Assembly: GCA_002452425.1 (NCBI GenBank)
Contig: DKFQ01000074.1
Location: 15,853-38,392 of the forward strand
Direction of reading: 5' to 3'
Length of the DNA stretch: 22,540 nt
Origin: Sulfurimonas sp. UBA6792
Lineage (GTDB): Bacteria > Campylobacterota > Campylobacteria > Campylobacterales > Sulfurimonadaceae
Positions 1 through 7,599 of this stretch are shown here, piece by piece. Position numbers and translations under genes: made by a program. Every line of letters starts with the position of its first letter. The stretch's first letter is position 1. Below the pieces are notes generated by a model. That model was not told the origin of the DNA, ran no database searches, and saw nothing but the letters and a program-made list of their open reading frames with translations.

Positions 1-77
1 TCAAAACAGTTTACGGCAGAGAGTTCTAGTCCGCCAAGTCCATGGGCAAGGCAAACTTCGGCAATATTTTTTTTCAT
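1..77 (-). CDS. Partial glycosyltransferase-like protein, N-terminus only
   Basis: A leftward reading frame starts with ATG at 77-75 and runs off the left edge of the window without a stop, giving about 25 residues that begin MKKNIAEVCLAHGLGGLE. The hydrophobic strand followed by a Gly-Gly-Leu-Glu turn resembles the N-terminus of GT-B (family 4-like) glycosyltransferases, where this loop lies at the donor site. An AGG-containing ribosome binding site lies a few bases upstream on the minus strand. Codons 2-4 form a run of eight A (eight T on the plus strand, 67-74). The gene is divergent from the exporter/sugar operon, which suits a surface-glycan locus. With so little protein visible, the family is a guess; the existence of a gene start is more secure. 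Confidence 0.5.
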   Translation of the reverse strand, partial: MKKNIAEVCLAHGLGGLELSAVNCF

Positions 78-189
78 AAAAACCTATTCATTTTTTGTAA
101 GAGAGGATTTTACACAAAAGAGAATGAAAAAAAGATTATTCAGCGCTTTTTAGATAAAATTTGCACAAAATAAGAGTTTTGGAACTGCT
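78..189. promoter_or_regulatory. Divergent promoter region
   Basis: This AT-rich gap separates two divergent genes, so it should hold both promoters. Rightward, TAAAAT at 155-160 is a plausible -10 box for the exporter/legionaminic operon. Leftward, TAAAAT preceded by a TGTG stretch (complement of 107-112) is a plausible extended -10 for the glycosyltransferase. Neither has a clear -35, which is usual for Campylobacterota sigma-70 promoters. These are consensus readings by eye only. Confidence 0.35.
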
Positions 190-1899
190 TTGAAAAAAAT
201 ATTGAAACGTTATTTGCCATATATGAAAGAGTACAAGTTTGAGTATTTTTTAGTGCTCATCGGTATGATCTTTACGGTGAGTGCGACGACGGCGACGGCG
301 CATATCATGAAGCCGCTTATGGATGAGATGTTCATAGAGAAGAAAGAGGAGATGCTTTATCTTATTCCGCTTGGTCTTGTTGGTATCTATTTTTTTAAGT
401 CGGTGGGCAGATATATGCAGTCAGTTTTTATGACGTATGTAGGGCAGCATATCGTTACGAGATTTCGAGAGATACTTTTAGAAAAAATCATCAACTTTGA
501 TATGTCGTATCTTTACCAAAACCGAAGCGGCGAGCTTATCTCTCGTGTGACCAACGACATTGAGCGTATTCGCTATTTTGTCTCTAACATGCTCCCAGAA
601 TTGCTTCGCGAGAGTTTGACCACTGTCGCACTTGTTGGCTATGTTATCTACCTCAATCCAACTCTTGCTTTTTACTCCCTTGTGCTTTTACCGTTGGCGA
701 TTTACCCTATTTTGCAAATCGGAAAAAAGCTCAAAAAGTACTCGCGCCGTTCACAAGAGAAAAACGCAGATGTCGTGAGCCGCCTTACTGAGGTGTTTAA
801 CAACAGCGAAATTATCAAGGCAAATGCAACCGCTAAGTTTGAGATGGGGCGTTTTAGTACGCAAAATTGGCAGTTTTTCAAGATAAATATGAAGTCTGTC
901 TATGTCGGAGATATTGTCTCGCCGCTTATGGAGATAGTAGGAGCGGCCGGACTTGCGGCGGTTATCTTTGTGGGCGGCAAAGAGGTTTATGAGGGACGCA
1001 TGAGTGTGGGCGAATTTACCGCTTTTATCACCGCTGTAGGGCTTGTTTTTCAGCCTATTCGCCGCATCGGTTCCATCTATTCCAAAATCCAAGATGCCGT
1101 AGCTGCAAGTTCACGTGTTTTTGAGCTTTTAGATATACAAAACAAGATAACCGATGGCACAAAAATTTTAGAAAAAGATATAACGCATATAGAGTTTAGG
1201 GATGTAAAACTTGCTTATGATGAGGGTTATGCACTTGATGGCGTAAATGTTGAGATAAAACAGGGGCAAAATGTAGCTCTTGTAGGAGATAGCGGCGGCG
1301 GTAAAAGTACATTTATAAACATGCTTTTACGCTTTTATGACCCAAACGAGGGCAAGATTCTCATAAATGGCACAAATATAAAAGAGTTTACGCAAGATTC
1401 TCTCAAGCACCATATCTCTTTAGTGACGCAAAGAATCTACATCTTTCAAGACACTTTGGCGGCAAATGTTGCTTACGGACAAGAGATTGATGAAGTGCGA
1501 GTTAAAAATGCGCTTGTTTTGGCAGATGCGTGGGCTTTTGTAGAGTTGCTTGAAGAGAGTATATATACAAAGATGGAGGAGTTTGGCTCAAACCTCTCAG
1601 GCGGACAGAGACAGCGCATCGCCATCGCCAGAGCCATCTACAAACACGCCTCGCTTCTGCTCTTTGATGAGGCGACATCAGCACTTGACAATGAGAGCGA
1701 AAAGCGCATACAAGACGCGCTTGACACATACACAAAAGACAAAATCACCATAACTATAGCCCATAGACTTAGCACGATAGAGCATGCAGATATGATTTTG
1801 GTTATGCAAAAAGGGAAGATTATCGCAAGCGGAAAACATAGCGAACTTTTAGAGAGTTGCGAGGTTTACCAGAGGCTGGCAGGAAAGTTACAAAAGTAA
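190..1899 (+). CDS. ABC exporter, MsbA/PglK type (fused membrane and ATPase domains)
   Basis: This 569-residue half-transporter is complete. The N-terminal part (about 1-310) holds six hydrophobic segments of a type IV exporter domain, and the C-terminal part (about 330-569) is the ATPase. Visible motifs are Walker A GDSGGGKST (366-374), Q-loop Gln414, signature LSGGQ (469-473), Walker B LLLFDE (489-494) and switch His525. The family flips lipid A (MsbA) or lipid-linked oligosaccharide (PglK) across the inner membrane. The start is TTG at 190, because it gives the usual Lys/Arg-rich N-terminus (MKKILKRYLPYM) and has GGAA five bases upstream; the next in-frame ATG would cut into this. legB follows after 13 bases, so the two are probably co-transcribed. 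Sequence alone does not separate an essential lipid A flippase from a glycan-specific one. Confidence 0.85.
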   Translation: MKKILKRYLPYMKEYKFEYFLVLIGMIFTVSATTATAHIMKPLMDEMFIEKKEEMLYLIPLGLVGIYFFKSVGRYMQSVFMTYVGQHIVTRFREILLEKIINFDMSYLYQNRSGELISRVTNDIERIRYFVSNMLPELLRESLTTVALVGYVIYLNPTLAFYSLVLLPLAIYPILQIGKKLKKYSRRSQEKNADVVSRLTEVFNNSEIIKANATAKFEMGRFSTQNWQFFKINMKSVYVGDIVSPLMEIVGAAGLAAVIFVGGKEVYEGRMSVGEFTAFITAVGLVFQPIRRIGSIYSKIQDAVAASSRVFELLDIQNKITDGTKILEKDITHIEFRDVKLAYDEGYALDGVNVEIKQGQNVALVGDSGGGKSTFINMLLRFYDPNEGKILINGTNIKEFTQDSLKHHISLVTQRIYIFQDTLAANVAYGQEIDEVRVKNALVLADAWAFVELLEESIYTKMEEFGSNLSGGQRQRIAIARAIYKHASLLLFDEATSALDNESEKRIQDALDTYTKDKITITIAHRLSTIEHADMILVMQKGKIIASGKHSELLESCEVYQRLAGKLQK

Positions 1900-1912
1900 A
1901 GGATAGAGAGAC

Positions 1913-3103
1913 ATGAACAAAATCTTAAAATTGATAGGTCGAGAAAAAGAGCTTTTTGGAGATGACATAAAAACAAAGAGCGAGGAGCTAGAACAGATAG
2001 TTTCTTCTTCCTCTTTTCTTGTTATCGGCGGAGCGGGAAGTATCGGTCAAGCGGTAACAAAAGAGATATTTAAGAGAAATCCTAAAAAACTGCATGTTGT
2101 TGACATAAGCGAAAACAATATGGTGGAACTTGTACGTGATATCCGTAGCTCTTTTGGGTACATTGATGGCGAGTTCGCCACTTTTGCGCTTGATATCGGC
2201 TCGCATGAGTATGACGCTTTTATAAAAGCAGACGGGAAGTATAACTATGTTTTAAACCTCTCGGCACTCAAACATGTACGCAGTGAAAAAGACCCGTTTA
2301 CTCTTATGCGTATGATTGAAACAAATATTTTTAACACCGACAAAACATTGGAGCAATCCATACAAAACGGTACGAAAAAGTACTTTTGTGTCAGCACCGA
2401 CAAAGCCGCAAATCCTGCAAACATGATGGGTGCGAGCAAGAGAATAATGGAGATGTTTGTGATGCGTAAATCCAAACAGATAGATGTCTCTATGGCACGA
2501 TTTGCAAATGTGGCTTTTAGTGACGGAAGTCTTCTTCATGGATTTAACCAACGCATAGAGAAAAATCAGCCTATCGTTGCGCCAAACGATATAAAAAGAT
2601 ATTTTGTAACGCCGCAAGAGAGCGGTGAACTATGTCTTATGTCTTGTATTTTTGGCGAAAACAGAGATATTTTCTTTCCAAAACTAAGCGAAAATCTGCA
2701 TCTCATTACCTTTGCGGATATCGCCGTGAAGTATCTCACAGAGAAAGGTTTTGAGCCTTATTTGTGTAAAGATGAAGATGAAGCAAGAGAATTGGCAAAA
2801 ACTTTACCTGCGGATGGAAAGTGGCCATGTCTCTTTACTGCCAGCGATACAACAGGCGAAAAAGATTTTGAAGAGTTTTTTACCGATAAAGAAGTTTTAG
2901 ATATGGCTAGATTTGAAAACCTTGGTGTTATCAAAAACGAAGCGATTTACGACGAAGAGAGGCTAAATAGCTTTGAGAAAACCATCAAAGGGTATATCCA
3001 AAATCTTTCATGGACAAAAGAGGATATCGTCAAAGAGTTTTTTACCATGATTCCTGACTTTGGACACAAAGAGACAGGCAAATATCTTGACGGAAAAATG
3101 TAA
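1913..3103 (+). CDS. legB: Nucleotide-sugar 4,6-dehydratase (LegB-like)
   Basis: This 396-residue extended short-chain dehydrogenase is of the FlaA1/WbpM/PglF type. It has the NAD-binding glycine motif GGAGSIG (39-45), SALKHV (117-122) and the catalytic stretch STDKAANP (161-168, Asp163-Lys164). Met172 occupies the position that is Tyr in ordinary SDRs, as in WbpM and PglF. In the C. jejuni legionaminic pathway LegB removes water from GDP-GlcNAc to give the 4-keto-6-deoxy sugar, the first committed step. The long C-terminal part (about 260-396) fits Cj1319-like LegB better than the shorter PseB. AAGGATAGAGAGAC upstream provides a ribosome binding site. The stop overlaps the legC start (TAATG), indicating translational coupling. 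Substrate choice (GDP rather than UDP) is inferred from ptmE in the same operon. Confidence 0.87.
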   Translation: MNKILKLIGREKELFGDDIKTKSEELEQIVSSSSFLVIGGAGSIGQAVTKEIFKRNPKKLHVVDISENNMVELVRDIRSSFGYIDGEFATFALDIGSHEYDAFIKADGKYNYVLNLSALKHVRSEKDPFTLMRMIETNIFNTDKTLEQSIQNGTKKYFCVSTDKAANPANMMGASKRIMEMFVMRKSKQIDVSMARFANVAFSDGSLLHGFNQRIEKNQPIVAPNDIKRYFVTPQESGELCLMSCIFGENRDIFFPKLSENLHLITFADIAVKYLTEKGFEPYLCKDEDEARELAKTLPADGKWPCLFTASDTTGEKDFEEFFTDKEVLDMARFENLGVIKNEAIYDEERLNSFEKTIKGYIQNLSWTKEDIVKEFFTMIPDFGHKETGKYLDGKM

Positions 3104-4239
3104 TGCAAAAAATAGTTGATTTTATAAAACAGACTTTTAAAACAGAGAGTTTCATCCCTCTTCATGAACCACGGTTTATCGGTAATGAAAAAAAGTATCT
3201 TAACGACTGCATTGATTCTACTTTTGTCTCAAGTGTCGGCAAATATGTAGATACTTTTGAAAAAGAGTTCGCCAAAAAAGTAGGAAGCAAATTTGCCGTT
3301 GCGACGGTAAACGGCACGGCGGCACTTCATATTTCACTCATCTTGGCAGATGTCAAAAACGGCGATGAGGTCATCACTCAACCGCTTACTTTTATAGCTA
3401 CCTGCAACGCCATCAGCTACATTGGGGCAAAGCCTGTTTTTGTGGATGTTGACTTAGACACTATGGGCTTAAGTCCTGATTCTTTAAAACAGTTTTTAGA
3501 AGAAAACTGCGAAGTAAAAGATAATAAATGTATAAATAAAACTACAGGAAAAACCATAAAAGCGTGCGTACCGATGCACACTTTTGGGCATCCGTGCCGC
3601 ATTGATTCGATAAAAGAGATTTGCGATACGTGGCATATAGCTTTAGTTGAAGATGCCGCCGAATCTTTGGGAAGCTACTATAAAGGTAAGCATACAGGTA
3701 CTTTTGGACAAATCGGTGCGTTTAGTTTTAACGGCAACAAAATCATAACTTCAGGCGGCGGCGGCGTTTTGGTAACCGACGATGAGGTTTTGGCAAAAAG
3801 AGCAAAACATATCACAACGACTGCAAAAATCCCTCATCCTTACGAATATGTCCATGACGAGGTAGGCTACAACTACCGACTTCCAAACATAAACGCTGCA
3901 CTTTTAGTGGCACAACTGGAAAATCTAGATGGTTTTTTAAGTTCAAAAAGAGAGTTGACAGGTATATATAAAGAGTTTTTTTCACATGAAAATATAAAGT
4001 TTATAGAAGAACCGCAAGATTCAAGCTCAAACTACTGGCTTCAAGCAGTTTTACTACAAGATGTGACCCAAAGAGATGAGTTTTTAGAGTTTACAAACAA
4101 AAACGGTGTTATGACAAGACCGATTTGGAAGCTCATGAACGAGCTAGAGATATTCGCAAAGTGCCAAACAGCAAGTTTAAAAAACGCAAAGTTTCTTGAA
4201 GAGCGGGTTGTAAATATTCCAAGTAGCGTGATTTTATAA
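3103..4239 (+). CDS. legC: PLP-dependent sugar 4-aminotransferase (LegC-like, DegT/DnrJ/EryC1)
   Basis: This 378-residue DegT/DnrJ/EryC1-family enzyme should transfer an amino group to C4 of the keto sugar made by LegB. Visible features are the PLP phosphate-binding NGTAALH, the cofactor-contacting aspartate in VEDAAESLG, and the Schiff-base lysine Lys213 in FSFNGNKIITSGGGG. The length is normal for LegC/PglE relatives. It is joined to legB by TAATG and to the acetyltransferase gene by TAATG, so the dehydratase, aminotransferase and acetyltransferase steps follow pathway order. The family assignment is clear; the exact sugar substrate is inferred from the neighbours. Confidence 0.88.
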   Translation: MQKIVDFIKQTFKTESFIPLHEPRFIGNEKKYLNDCIDSTFVSSVGKYVDTFEKEFAKKVGSKFAVATVNGTAALHISLILADVKNGDEVITQPLTFIATCNAISYIGAKPVFVDVDLDTMGLSPDSLKQFLEENCEVKDNKCINKTTGKTIKACVPMHTFGHPCRIDSIKEICDTWHIALVEDAAESLGSYYKGKHTGTFGQIGAFSFNGNKIITSGGGGVLVTDDEVLAKRAKHITTTAKIPHPYEYVHDEVGYNYRLPNINAALLVAQLENLDGFLSSKRELTGIYKEFFSHENIKFIEEPQDSSSNYWLQAVLLQDVTQRDEFLEFTNKNGVMTRPIWKLMNELEIFAKCQTASLKNAKFLEERVVNIPSSVIL

Positions 4240-4814
4240 TGAAAGAAAAAATAATCCTCATCGGCGGTGGCGGTCATTGCAAGTCGGTTATTGATGTGAT
4301 TGAACAGCAAAACAGCTTTGTTATTGCAGGGATTGTCGATAAAAAAGAGCTTGTCGGAACGAAAGTTTTGGGCTATGAGGTTATCGGATGTGATGATGAT
4401 TTGGCAGAATTGTTTCAAAAATACAAAAATGCACTCGTTACAGTTGGGCAGATAAAATCAAATGAAGTAAGAGTGAAACTTTTTACAAAACTAAAAGCTA
4501 TCGGCTACAATCTACCCGCCATCATATCGCCACTTGCGTATGTATCACAACATGCAACAGTGGATGAGGGAAGCGTCGTCATGCATCATGCACTCATAAA
4601 TGCGAGTGCAAACGTGGGTAAAAACTGTATCATCAACACAAAAGCGTTGATTGAGCATGATGTTACGGTGGGAGACAACTGCCATATCTCAACGGCTGCT
4701 ATATTAAACGGCGGTGTAGTTGTCAAAGAAAACAGCTTTATAGGAAGCAACTCGGTCTCCAAAGAGTATATAACGATAGATGGATTTATCAAAGCTGGGA
4801 GCGTAGTAAAATGA
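4239..4814 (+). CDS. legH: Sugar N-acetyltransferase (LegH/PglD-like, left-handed beta helix)
   Basis: This 191-residue protein has a PglD-like build: an N-terminal Rossmann-like domain (glycine-rich ILIGGGGHCKSV, about 6-17) and a C-terminal left-handed beta helix of hexapeptide repeats (about 95-191). The motif IEHDVTVGDNCHIS carries the histidine that acts as general base in PglD relatives. It should acetylate the new 4-amino group (C7 in the final sugar) with acetyl-CoA, completing the diacetamido intermediate used by LegG. It lies directly after legC and its stop overlaps the legI start by ATGA. It is short for the family but all helix coils look present. Confidence 0.8.
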   Translation: MKEKIILIGGGGHCKSVIDVIEQQNSFVIAGIVDKKELVGTKVLGYEVIGCDDDLAELFQKYKNALVTVGQIKSNEVRVKLFTKLKAIGYNLPAIISPLAYVSQHATVDEGSVVMHHALINASANVGKNCIINTKALIEHDVTVGDNCHISTAAILNGGVVVKENSFIGSNSVSKEYITIDGFIKAGSVVK

Positions 4815-5809
4815 GTAAAGTATTTATCATAGCAGAGGCTGGAGTAAACCATAACGGAAGCATTGAGTTGGCTAAAAAACTCATAGATGTGGCGGTTGAA
4901 GCCGGAGTTGATGCGGTAAAGTTTCAAACGTTTAAAGCTGAAAAGTTGGTTTCTAAAAATGCGGGGAAAGCTGATTATCAAAAAGAGACAACAGATAAAG
5001 AAGAATCACAATTTGACATGATAAAGAAACTTGAGCTTGATTTGGATACCCACAAAGAGCTTATAGCGTATTGTAAAACTAAAAATATCATGTTTCTTTC
5101 AACTCCTTTTGACCATGACAGCATAGAGCTTTTGGACGATTTGGGGCTTGAAATATTTAAAATCCCTAGCGGCGAAATCACAAACCTTCCATATCTTAGA
5201 CACATAGGCAAACTAGCCAAAAAAGTGATACTCTCAACAGGCATGGCAGATATGGGCGAGATAGAAGATGCTTTGGACGTACTTGTAGGTGCAGGAACAA
5301 AAAAAGAGAATATCACCATTTTGCATGCAAACACTATGTACCCTACCCCCATGGAAGATGTAAACTTAAAGGCGATGGTAACGATAGGAAAAACTTTTGA
5401 TATCGCTTTTGGATATAGCGACCACACTTTAGGCATAGAAGTCGATGTCGCAGCCGTTGCCATGGGAGCCGTGTGTATAGAAAAGCATTTTACATTAGAT
5501 AAAACCATGGAAGGACCTGACCACAAAGCCTCTTTAGAGCCAGATGAACTAAAAGCTATGGTAAAAGCCATAAGAAACATAGAACTAGCACTTGGAAGCG
5601 GCATCAAAAAGCCCAGCAAGAGTGAGATGCCAAACATGCATGTCGCAAGAAAATCAATCGTAGCCGCATGCAAAATAAAAAAAGGCGAACTGCTTAGTGA
5701 AGAAAAACTAACCATTAAAAGACCTGGAGATGGCATAAACCCTATGAGATGGGATGAGATAATAGACACTTTTGCAACCAAAGATTATGGTGAAGATGAG
5801 TTGATATGA
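4811..5809 (+). CDS. legI: N,N'-diacetyllegionaminic acid synthase (LegI, NeuB family)
   Basis: This 332-residue NeuB-family enzyme condenses a 2,4-diacetamido-2,4,6-trideoxy-mannose-type sugar with phosphoenolpyruvate to give the nine-carbon acid. Seen are the N-terminal barrel motif IAEAGVNHNG (7-16), KFQTF, TPFDHDS, KIPSGE and STGM, and a C-terminal SAF/antifreeze-like domain (about 275-332). That domain has RKSIVAACKIKKGE, which in NeuB closes over the substrate of the partner subunit. Assignment to legionaminic rather than sialic or pseudaminic acid rests on context: legG (NeuC-like) and ptmE are present, and no PseG/PseC-like set is seen. It overlaps the previous and next genes by four bases (ATGA at both ends). 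Confidence 0.88.
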   Translation: MSKVFIIAEAGVNHNGSIELAKKLIDVAVEAGVDAVKFQTFKAEKLVSKNAGKADYQKETTDKEESQFDMIKKLELDLDTHKELIAYCKTKNIMFLSTPFDHDSIELLDDLGLEIFKIPSGEITNLPYLRHIGKLAKKVILSTGMADMGEIEDALDVLVGAGTKKENITILHANTMYPTPMEDVNLKAMVTIGKTFDIAFGYSDHTLGIEVDVAAVAMGAVCIEKHFTLDKTMEGPDHKASLEPDELKAMVKAIRNIELALGSGIKKPSKSEMPNMHVARKSIVAACKIKKGELLSEEKLTIKRPGDGINPMRWDEIIDTFATKDYGEDELI

Positions 5810-6972
5810 AACGAAAAATCTGCATAGTAACAGGGACAAGAGCCGAGTATGGATTGCTTTATTGGCTCATGAGAGAGATAGAAGCTGATGATGGGCTTGA
5901 ACTTCAACTCATAGTTACGGGGATGCACTTAAGCCCAGAATTTGGTCTGACTTACAAAGAGATAGAAAAAGAGTTTAAGATTGACAAAAAGATAGAGATG
6001 CTTCTCTCTTCGGATACTTCGGTCGGCATCTCAAAGTCTATGGGACTGGCTCAGATAAGTTTTGCGGACGCTTATGAGGAGCTTAAACCCGACATAGTAG
6101 TGGTTTTGGGAGATAGATATGAGATATTTTCTGCCACAAGTACTGCTATGATTGCCCGCATTCCCATAGCTCATCTTCATGGCGGAGAGACGACAGAGGG
6201 TGCTTTTGATGAGTCGATTCGCCATAGCATTACCAAAATGAGCCACTTGCATTTTACGGCAACCGAGGAGTATCGCAATAGAGTTATTCAGCTCGGCGAA
6301 CACCCAGACAGAGTTTTTAATGTCGGCGGAATGGGGATAGAAAATATCAAAAGATTAGAACTTTTAGGCAAGGAAGAGTTTGAAAAATCAATAGATTTTA
6401 GACTAAATGATAAAAATATCTTAGTCACGTTTCACCCAGTTACGCTTGAAAATGCTACCGCAAAAGAGCAATTTCAAGAGCTGCTAAATGCCATAGAGGA
6501 GCTAGAAGATACAAATATCATCTTTACAAAAGCAAATAGCGACACCGATGGCAGAGTTATAAACCAGATGATAGATGAGTATGTGGCTAAAAATTCTCAT
6601 AAAGCTATCGGCTTTATATCGCTGGGACAACTGCGATACCTAAGTGCTTTAGCGTTTGTTGACGCTATGGTAGGCAATAGTTCTAGCGGTCTTGCAGAAG
6701 CTCCCAGTTTTCAAATCGGCACCATAAACATAGGCGACAGACAAAAAGGGCGCATAAAAGCTAAAAGTGTCATAGACTGCGAGCCAGATAAACAGAGCAT
6801 AAAAAAGGCGTTTGAAAAGCTTTACTCAAACAAGTTTCAAGAACTCTTAACAACCGTAAAAAATCCATACGGCGATGGTTGTGCAAGTGAGAAAGCAGTA
6901 GAGGTTTTAAAAAGTGTTTCGCTTGATAAAATATTAAAAAAATCATTTTATGATATAAGGTTTTCATTATGA
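5806..6972 (+). CDS. legG: Hydrolysing NDP-sugar 2-epimerase (LegG, NeuC-like)
   Basis: This 388-residue GT-B-fold enzyme of the WecB/NeuC family removes the nucleotide and inverts C2, giving the mannose-type sugar that LegI uses. Motifs seen are TGTRAEYG (9-16), LGDRYE, HLHGGETTEGAFDE, VTFHPVT and GNSSSGLAEAP, all typical of the hydrolysing NeuC branch. The length is usual. The start overlaps the legI stop (ATGA). After the stop the operon's pattern breaks: an ORF6N-domain gene lies between this gene and ptmE, which is normally its direct neighbour in C. jejuni. Confidence 0.88.
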   Translation: MKRKICIVTGTRAEYGLLYWLMREIEADDGLELQLIVTGMHLSPEFGLTYKEIEKEFKIDKKIEMLLSSDTSVGISKSMGLAQISFADAYEELKPDIVVVLGDRYEIFSATSTAMIARIPIAHLHGGETTEGAFDESIRHSITKMSHLHFTATEEYRNRVIQLGEHPDRVFNVGGMGIENIKRLELLGKEEFEKSIDFRLNDKNILVTFHPVTLENATAKEQFQELLNAIEELEDTNIIFTKANSDTDGRVINQMIDEYVAKNSHKAIGFISLGQLRYLSALAFVDAMVGNSSSGLAEAPSFQIGTINIGDRQKGRIKAKSVIDCEPDKQSIKKAFEKLYSNKFQELLTTVKNPYGDGCASEKAVEVLKSVSLDKILKKSFYDIRFSL

Positions 6973-7013
6973 AAATATTTGGGGGCTTTGTGCTTTTGAG
7001 GGAAATTTATTAA
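6957..7013 (+). other. Orphaned ribosome binding site and 14-codon remnant ORF at the legG end
   Basis: AAGG at 6957-6960 lies eight bases before an ATG at 6969 that overlaps the legG stop as ATGA, exactly the junction type used by the other genes here. That ATG opens only a 14-codon frame (MKIFGGFVLLREIY) ending at 7013. A 15-bp perfect palindrome (TTTTCATTATGAAAA, 6961-6975) covers the same spot. The simplest reading is that this is the former start junction of ptmE, cut off when the ORF6N gene arrived. It could also be a chance leader peptide. Confidence 0.4.
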
Positions 7014-7029
7014 AATGAAAGAGGTAGAT

Positions 7030-7599
7030 ATGAGCATTGTCAAATTTGAAACGATAGAAAATAAACTCATCAAATATAATAATCAACTGGTTATTGTGGA
7101 TAGTGATGTTGCACAGCTTTATGGAGTGGAAACTAGAGATATAAATAAAGCAGTGAGAAATAATCCTGATAAATTTCCTGATGGATATGTAATAACACTT
7201 ACAAAAGATGAATTAAAAACTTTGCAGTGGAAATTTTCCACCGCAAAGTTTAATATGACTAGAGTACCTCCAAAAGTATTCACAGAAAAAGGTCTCTATA
7301 TGTTGGCTACCATTATCAAAAGTAAGGTAGCTACAGACACGACACTGCAAATAATCGAAACATTTGCAAAAGTAAAAGAGTTGTCTCGAAATATAAATGG
7401 CATTATGAGAACACAAGATGAAGATAAACAAAAAGAACTAGCCCAAAAATCAAATAAAATACTTGAAGAGATTATTGAGATAGAGTCCGATATCCTAAGT
7501 GATGATGAAGATGGTGAAGTCGTAGAAACTACAACAAAGTTTGAATTTAATCTAGGCTTTGCAAAAGTTAGTAGAAGTATCAAAAAGATTAAAAAATGA
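7030..7599 (+). CDS. ORF6N-domain (phage-type DNA-binding) protein inside the operon
   Basis: This 189-residue protein is unrelated to sugar metabolism. Residues about 8-110 match the ORF6N domain pattern: VIVDSDVAQLYGVETRDINKAV, FPDGYVITLT, then RVPPKVFTEKGLYMLATII and an ETFAKVKELSR helix. The domain is known from phage antirepressor-like proteins and from free-standing bacterial genes of unknown role. The tail is a charged probable coiled coil with an acidic patch and a lysine-rich end. The start at 7030 is preferred over the ATG at 7015 because AGAGG lies five bases before it. Its stop overlaps the ptmE start (ATGA), so it is built into the operon rather than lying loosely in it. A 35-bp palindrome lies in its coding sequence. 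It may regulate transcription, possibly its own, but this is not shown. Confidence 0.8.
   Translation: MSIVKFETIENKLIKYNNQLVIVDSDVAQLYGVETRDINKAVRNNPDKFPDGYVITLTKDELKTLQWKFSTAKFNMTRVPPKVFTEKGLYMLATIIKSKVATDTTLQIIETFAKVKELSRNINGIMRTQDEDKQKELAQKSNKILEEIIEIESDILSDDEDGEVVETTTKFEFNLGFAKVSRSIKKIKK
7217..7251. repeat. 35-bp near-perfect palindrome inside the ORF6N gene
   Basis: Two 17-base arms (7217-7233 and 7235-7251) are reverse complements around the single base T7234, with one mismatch (A7226 opposite C7242). The core is GTGGAAA-T-TTTCCAC. In mRNA it would form a long stable hairpin in the middle of the gene; in DNA it could be a dimeric protein's binding site. It encodes part of the conserved ORF6N stretch LKTLQWKFSTAKFN, so both protein and DNA constraints may act on it. 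Confidence 0.85.

Noticed and set aside
4978..5781. A 267-codon open frame on the minus strand
   Set aside because: It lies wholly inside legI, whose protein has clear NeuB motifs; the antisense translation is low-complexity and Ser/Met/Phe-rich with no recognisable domain, and legI codon bias explains the lack of stops.
1913..6972. Pseudaminic acid rather than legionaminic acid pathway
   Set aside because: A NeuC-type hydrolysing epimerase and a PtmE-type guanylyltransferase are present and no PseG-like hydrolase is seen, which points to legionaminic acid.
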